From assembly GCA_964452115.1 (NCBI GenBank), contig CAYVKY010000103.1:1-8306 (forward strand): DNA of 8,306 nucleotides, given 5' to 3'. Both the position numbers and the translations under genes were made by a program. Below the pieces are notes generated by a model, which worked only from the letters and a program-made list of their open reading frames with translations, searched no databases and was not told the origin of the DNA. This document shows positions 7,003 to 8,306 of the stretch, in pieces; within the stretch, counting starts at the first letter, position 1; every line of letters starts with the position of its first letter. Source of the DNA: CAYVKY01 sp964452115. GTDB taxonomy: Bacteria > Bacteroidota > Ignavibacteria > Tepidaquicellales > Tepidaquicellaceae.

Positions 7003-7519
7003 TCAGCAGAATCGCCACGGATATAACCGTTGACGAAATCGAAAGTATAATTGAAAGATTATCCCTGAAGAACATTTTCGGCTCTCCCGACACCACTATA
7101 ATATCTCCCGGCTCCAGAGTCATTGAAGGAAGTTTTTTGTCTGAAACTTTATCTTCCCACAAAACATCATTGAAATTAAATTCATAAATCTTATCCTCTG
7201 AATTTTTCAGCGAATCGTTCTTTGGTCTGATAAGGCGCACTTTATCCAGTTTGGTATCGGAGTTCGGACCGCCCGCATAGGAAATCAGGTCAATGGAAGA
7301 TGTACCTTTCGGAATGATATATTTACCCGGCATTTTCACATAACCCCAGATATTCACTTCGATGTTTACCTTGTTCGGGTCGCTGTAATCAAAATACGTG
7401 GTCGCCGTCTGAGTCGTAGTTCTCGTAATTCCGACCCTGGTTTTATCATCCTGTGAAAAACTTTTATTTATTCCGCCAACAATCAGCAGCATTACTGCAA
7501 TGAAAATGATTTTCTTCAC
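6983..7519 (-). CDS. exported SLBB-domain protein with C-terminal membrane anchor
   Basis: This 178-residue protein has a signal peptide (1-22, likely cleavage after FSQ) and a Thr-rich linker (about 32-41). A single SLBB domain follows (about 51-143: VNIWGYVKMPGKYIIPKGTS, LISYAGGPNSD, VRLIRPKND, LEPGDIIVV). The C-terminal hydrophobic helix (about 155-176) ends in LKK. SLBB domains occur in Wza-type outer-membrane polysaccharide export proteins and related envelope proteins. Here the poly-export domain that normally precedes SLBB is absent, and no polysaccharide synthesis or Wzc-like gene is nearby. A role in capsule or exopolysaccharide export is therefore only a guess; a general envelope ligand-binding or scaffold role is as likely. 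The start is GTG 7519: an in-frame TAA lies five codons upstream, and the next ATG (codon 10) would destroy the signal peptide. The gene converges on and overlaps rsmA by 20 bases. Confidence 0.85.
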   Translation of the reverse strand: MKKIIFIAVMLLIVGGINKSFSQDDKTRVGITRTTTQTATTYFDYSDPNKVNIEVNIWGYVKMPGKYIIPKGTSSIDLISYAGGPNSDTKLDKVRLIRPKNDSLKNSEDKIYEFNFNDVLWEDKVSDKKLPSMTLEPGDIIVVSGEPKMFFRDNLSIILSISSTVISVAILLTTILKK

Positions 7520-7598
7520 TCTAAATAATTTTTATTAGATATAATTTACCATAATATATTTTTTTTCACCTAAAATTTAAAGTGAAATACAAATATAA

Positions 7599-7629
7599 AA
7601 TGAGAATTCCGGATTCCGGAATTCTCATT
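7599..7629 (-). terminator. strong hairpin terminator after the DUF5362-like gene
   Basis: A perfect 14-bp inverted repeat, AATGAGAATTCCGG (7599-7612) and CCGGAATTCTCATT (7616-7629), flanks a 3-base loop. On the minus strand it begins 24 bases after the stop codon at 7653 and is followed by TTTATATTTGTATTTC, T-rich but interrupted. This fits an intrinsic terminator separating the DUF5362-like gene from the SLBB gene. The plus strand is also T-rich after the stem, so it could stop transcription from either side. Confidence 0.7.
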
Positions 7630-7652
7630 ATTCCTCCTTTTTAATATAACAA

Positions 7653-8084
7653 TTAATAATACCTGTAGCTGTGGCTTGCCTTTTCAAATAAACCGGCGGC
7701 AAGTGCAATAATAATAAAAATAATATAAAGAACGGTGAGTACTAATCCGACTATTATCAGTATTTTCTGAATGTTAAAATATCTGTTTTGTTTTTCGAGT
7801 GCCTGTGATAATAAATCGGGATTATTCATATTTGCAGCCGCATACGCCCTGAAAAAGTCGGCTGATTCCCTCAATCGCATTCCTGCAAATATCATCGGAA
7901 TGCCGATTGCAGCAGTGATGCATCCAAGACAGGTTAGTGCGCCGTATATGATAGAAAAAATTCCGACAAATTTCATATTACCGGTAAGCGTATGAATAAG
8001 AGTTTCCATTGGATTTTGTCCGTAATTTGCCTGATATGGCGGCTGAGGAGGAACAGGGGGTGGAGGGTATTGTGGTGTATCCAT
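7653..8084 (-). CDS. proline-rich small membrane protein, DUF5362-like
   Basis: This is a 143-residue protein of unknown function. The N-terminus is proline- and tyrosine-rich (MDTPQYPPPPVPPQPPYQ, 1-18) and presumably disordered and cytoplasmic. A hydrophobic block at about 38-69 (GIFSIIYGALTCLGCITAAI, then GIPMIFAGMRL) can hold one or two membrane helices. A polar segment follows (72-105), then a strong helix at about 107-131. The Gly/Cys-rich first block with IGIPMIFAGMRLRESADFF resembles DUF5362 family proteins of Bacteroidota; this is recognised by eye. The proline-rich head resembles those of small tetraspan-like proteins, where it may serve in protein contacts (inference). The start is ATG 8084 in an AT-rich context with no Shine-Dalgarno sequence. 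It lies 123 bp after the partial gene at the right edge and is followed by a strong hairpin. Confidence 0.78.
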   Translation of the reverse strand: MDTPQYPPPPVPPQPPYQANYGQNPMETLIHTLTGNMKFVGIFSIIYGALTCLGCITAAIGIPMIFAGMRLRESADFFRAYAAANMNNPDLLSQALEKQNRYFNIQKILIIVGLVLTVLYIIFIIIALAAGLFEKASHSYRYY

Positions 8085-8128
8085 ATTTATTAAAAATTAA
8101 ATTAATAAAAATTACATCTTCAGATTAA

Positions 8129-8155
8129 ATTATAAATAATTGAATATTATTACAA
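8129..8155 (-). promoter_or_regulatory. weak promoter candidate for the DUF5362-like gene
   Basis: On the minus strand TATAAT (8134-8129) is a perfect sigma70-type -10 hexamer. TTGTAA (8155-8150) could serve as -35, but the spacer is 15 bases, shorter than the usual 17. It sits about 45 bases before ATG 8084 in very AT-rich DNA where such matches arise by chance. Confidence 0.2.
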
Positions 8156-8207
8156 TTTAAATATGTATCATTATTTTTTTGTAACGGCTGTGCCGGCTCC
8201 CAGGATG

Positions 8208-8306
8208 TTATTTTTCCTCCTTTTCCACCTTTTCCTCCTTTTCCACCTCTTCCTCCTTTTTTCTAATTGAATTTGCCCTTGAAGTTAAAATCGAAATGGC
8301 ATATAA
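8208..8306 (-). CDS. C-terminal 32 residues of an unrecognised protein with Lys/Glu repeat tail
   Basis: The minus strand is open from the right edge (8306) to TAA at 8208-8210, giving LYAISILTSRANSI followed by RKKEEEVEKEEKVEKEEK. The first part looks like the end of an amphipathic helix. The remainder is a highly charged repeated tail of the kind found as disordered or coiled-coil extensions on many proteins, including ribosomal ones. Of the three minus-strand frames here this is the only one open from the edge through the repeat. I cannot assign a family from so few residues. The protein continues outside the window; the DUF5362-like gene lies 123 bp downstream. Confidence 0.6.
   Translation of the reverse strand, partial: LYAISILTSRANSIRKKEEEVEKEEKVEKEEK
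8211..8258 (-). repeat. 18-bp purine-rich tandem repeat (about 2.7 units)
   Basis: Units on the minus strand are 8258-8241 (AAGGAGGAAGAGGTGGAA), 8240-8223 (AAGGAGGAAAAGGTGGAA, one base different) and a partial 8222-8211 (AAGGAGGAAAAA). Being a multiple of three, the repeat encodes KEE(E/K)VE in frame within the partial gene. Each unit starts with AAGGAGG, a perfect Shine-Dalgarno sequence, and uses AAG for Lys and GAG for Glu, while most other genes here favour AAA and GAA. Confidence 0.8.

Noticed and set aside
8184..8195. GC-rich CGGC-TGT-GCCG hairpin between the right-edge gene and the DUF5362-like gene, considered as a terminator
   Set aside because: The stem is only 4 bp and on the minus strand it is followed by an A run, not a T run.
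8120..8263. Glycine-rich reading of the right-edge repeat (KGGKGG followed by about 27 codons)
   Set aside because: The frame has a stop just upstream, no start codon and no link to the edge; the Lys/Glu frame is the one open from the edge and ends cleanly.

Overview
The window looks like chromosomal DNA from the Bacteroidota/Chlorobiota branch, most likely the Ignavibacteria. The strongest clue is a secreted protein whose C-terminus carries the type IX secretion (T9SS) sorting domain in the form common in that group (NYPNPFNPST, then YDITGKLV, ending RRMVFLK). AT-rich DNA and start codons that mostly lack a Shine-Dalgarno sequence fit the same placement. This is inference from protein motifs; no rRNA or tRNA gene was seen.

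Left third (1-2767, minus strand): two tandem paralogous genes for T9SS-exported surface proteins. The downstream copy runs off the left edge. The upstream copy is complete, with a signal peptide, a long cysteine- and aspartate-rich body and the C-terminal sorting domain. The copies are nearly identical over long stretches of both protein and DNA, but their signal peptides have diverged.

Middle (3009-7002): a membrane-anchored penicillin-acylase-family amidase on the minus strand (catalytic Ser292, His314, Asn552/553 and Arg572, numbered from an upstream in-frame TTG). Diverging from it is a plus-strand two-gene unit: a small YqiA-like alpha/beta hydrolase whose end overlaps the start of rsmA (ksgA), the 16S rRNA adenine dimethyltransferase. 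The 75-bp divergent gap contains a possible Bacteroidota-type promoter for the acylase.

Right (6983-8306, minus strand): a small exported SLBB-domain protein that overlaps the 3' end of rsmA tail to tail, a proline-rich membrane protein resembling DUF5362, and the last 32 codons of an unrecognised protein with a Lys/Glu repeat tail. A perfect 14-bp hairpin separates the DUF5362-like gene from the SLBB gene and is the best terminator candidate.

I found no CRISPR array, transposase, phage gene, tRNA or rRNA. I do not see a convincing new multi-gene system. The most notable items are the recent tandem duplication of the T9SS cargo gene, the orphan SLBB protein with a C-terminal membrane anchor, and the AAGGAGG-rich coding repeat at the right edge.
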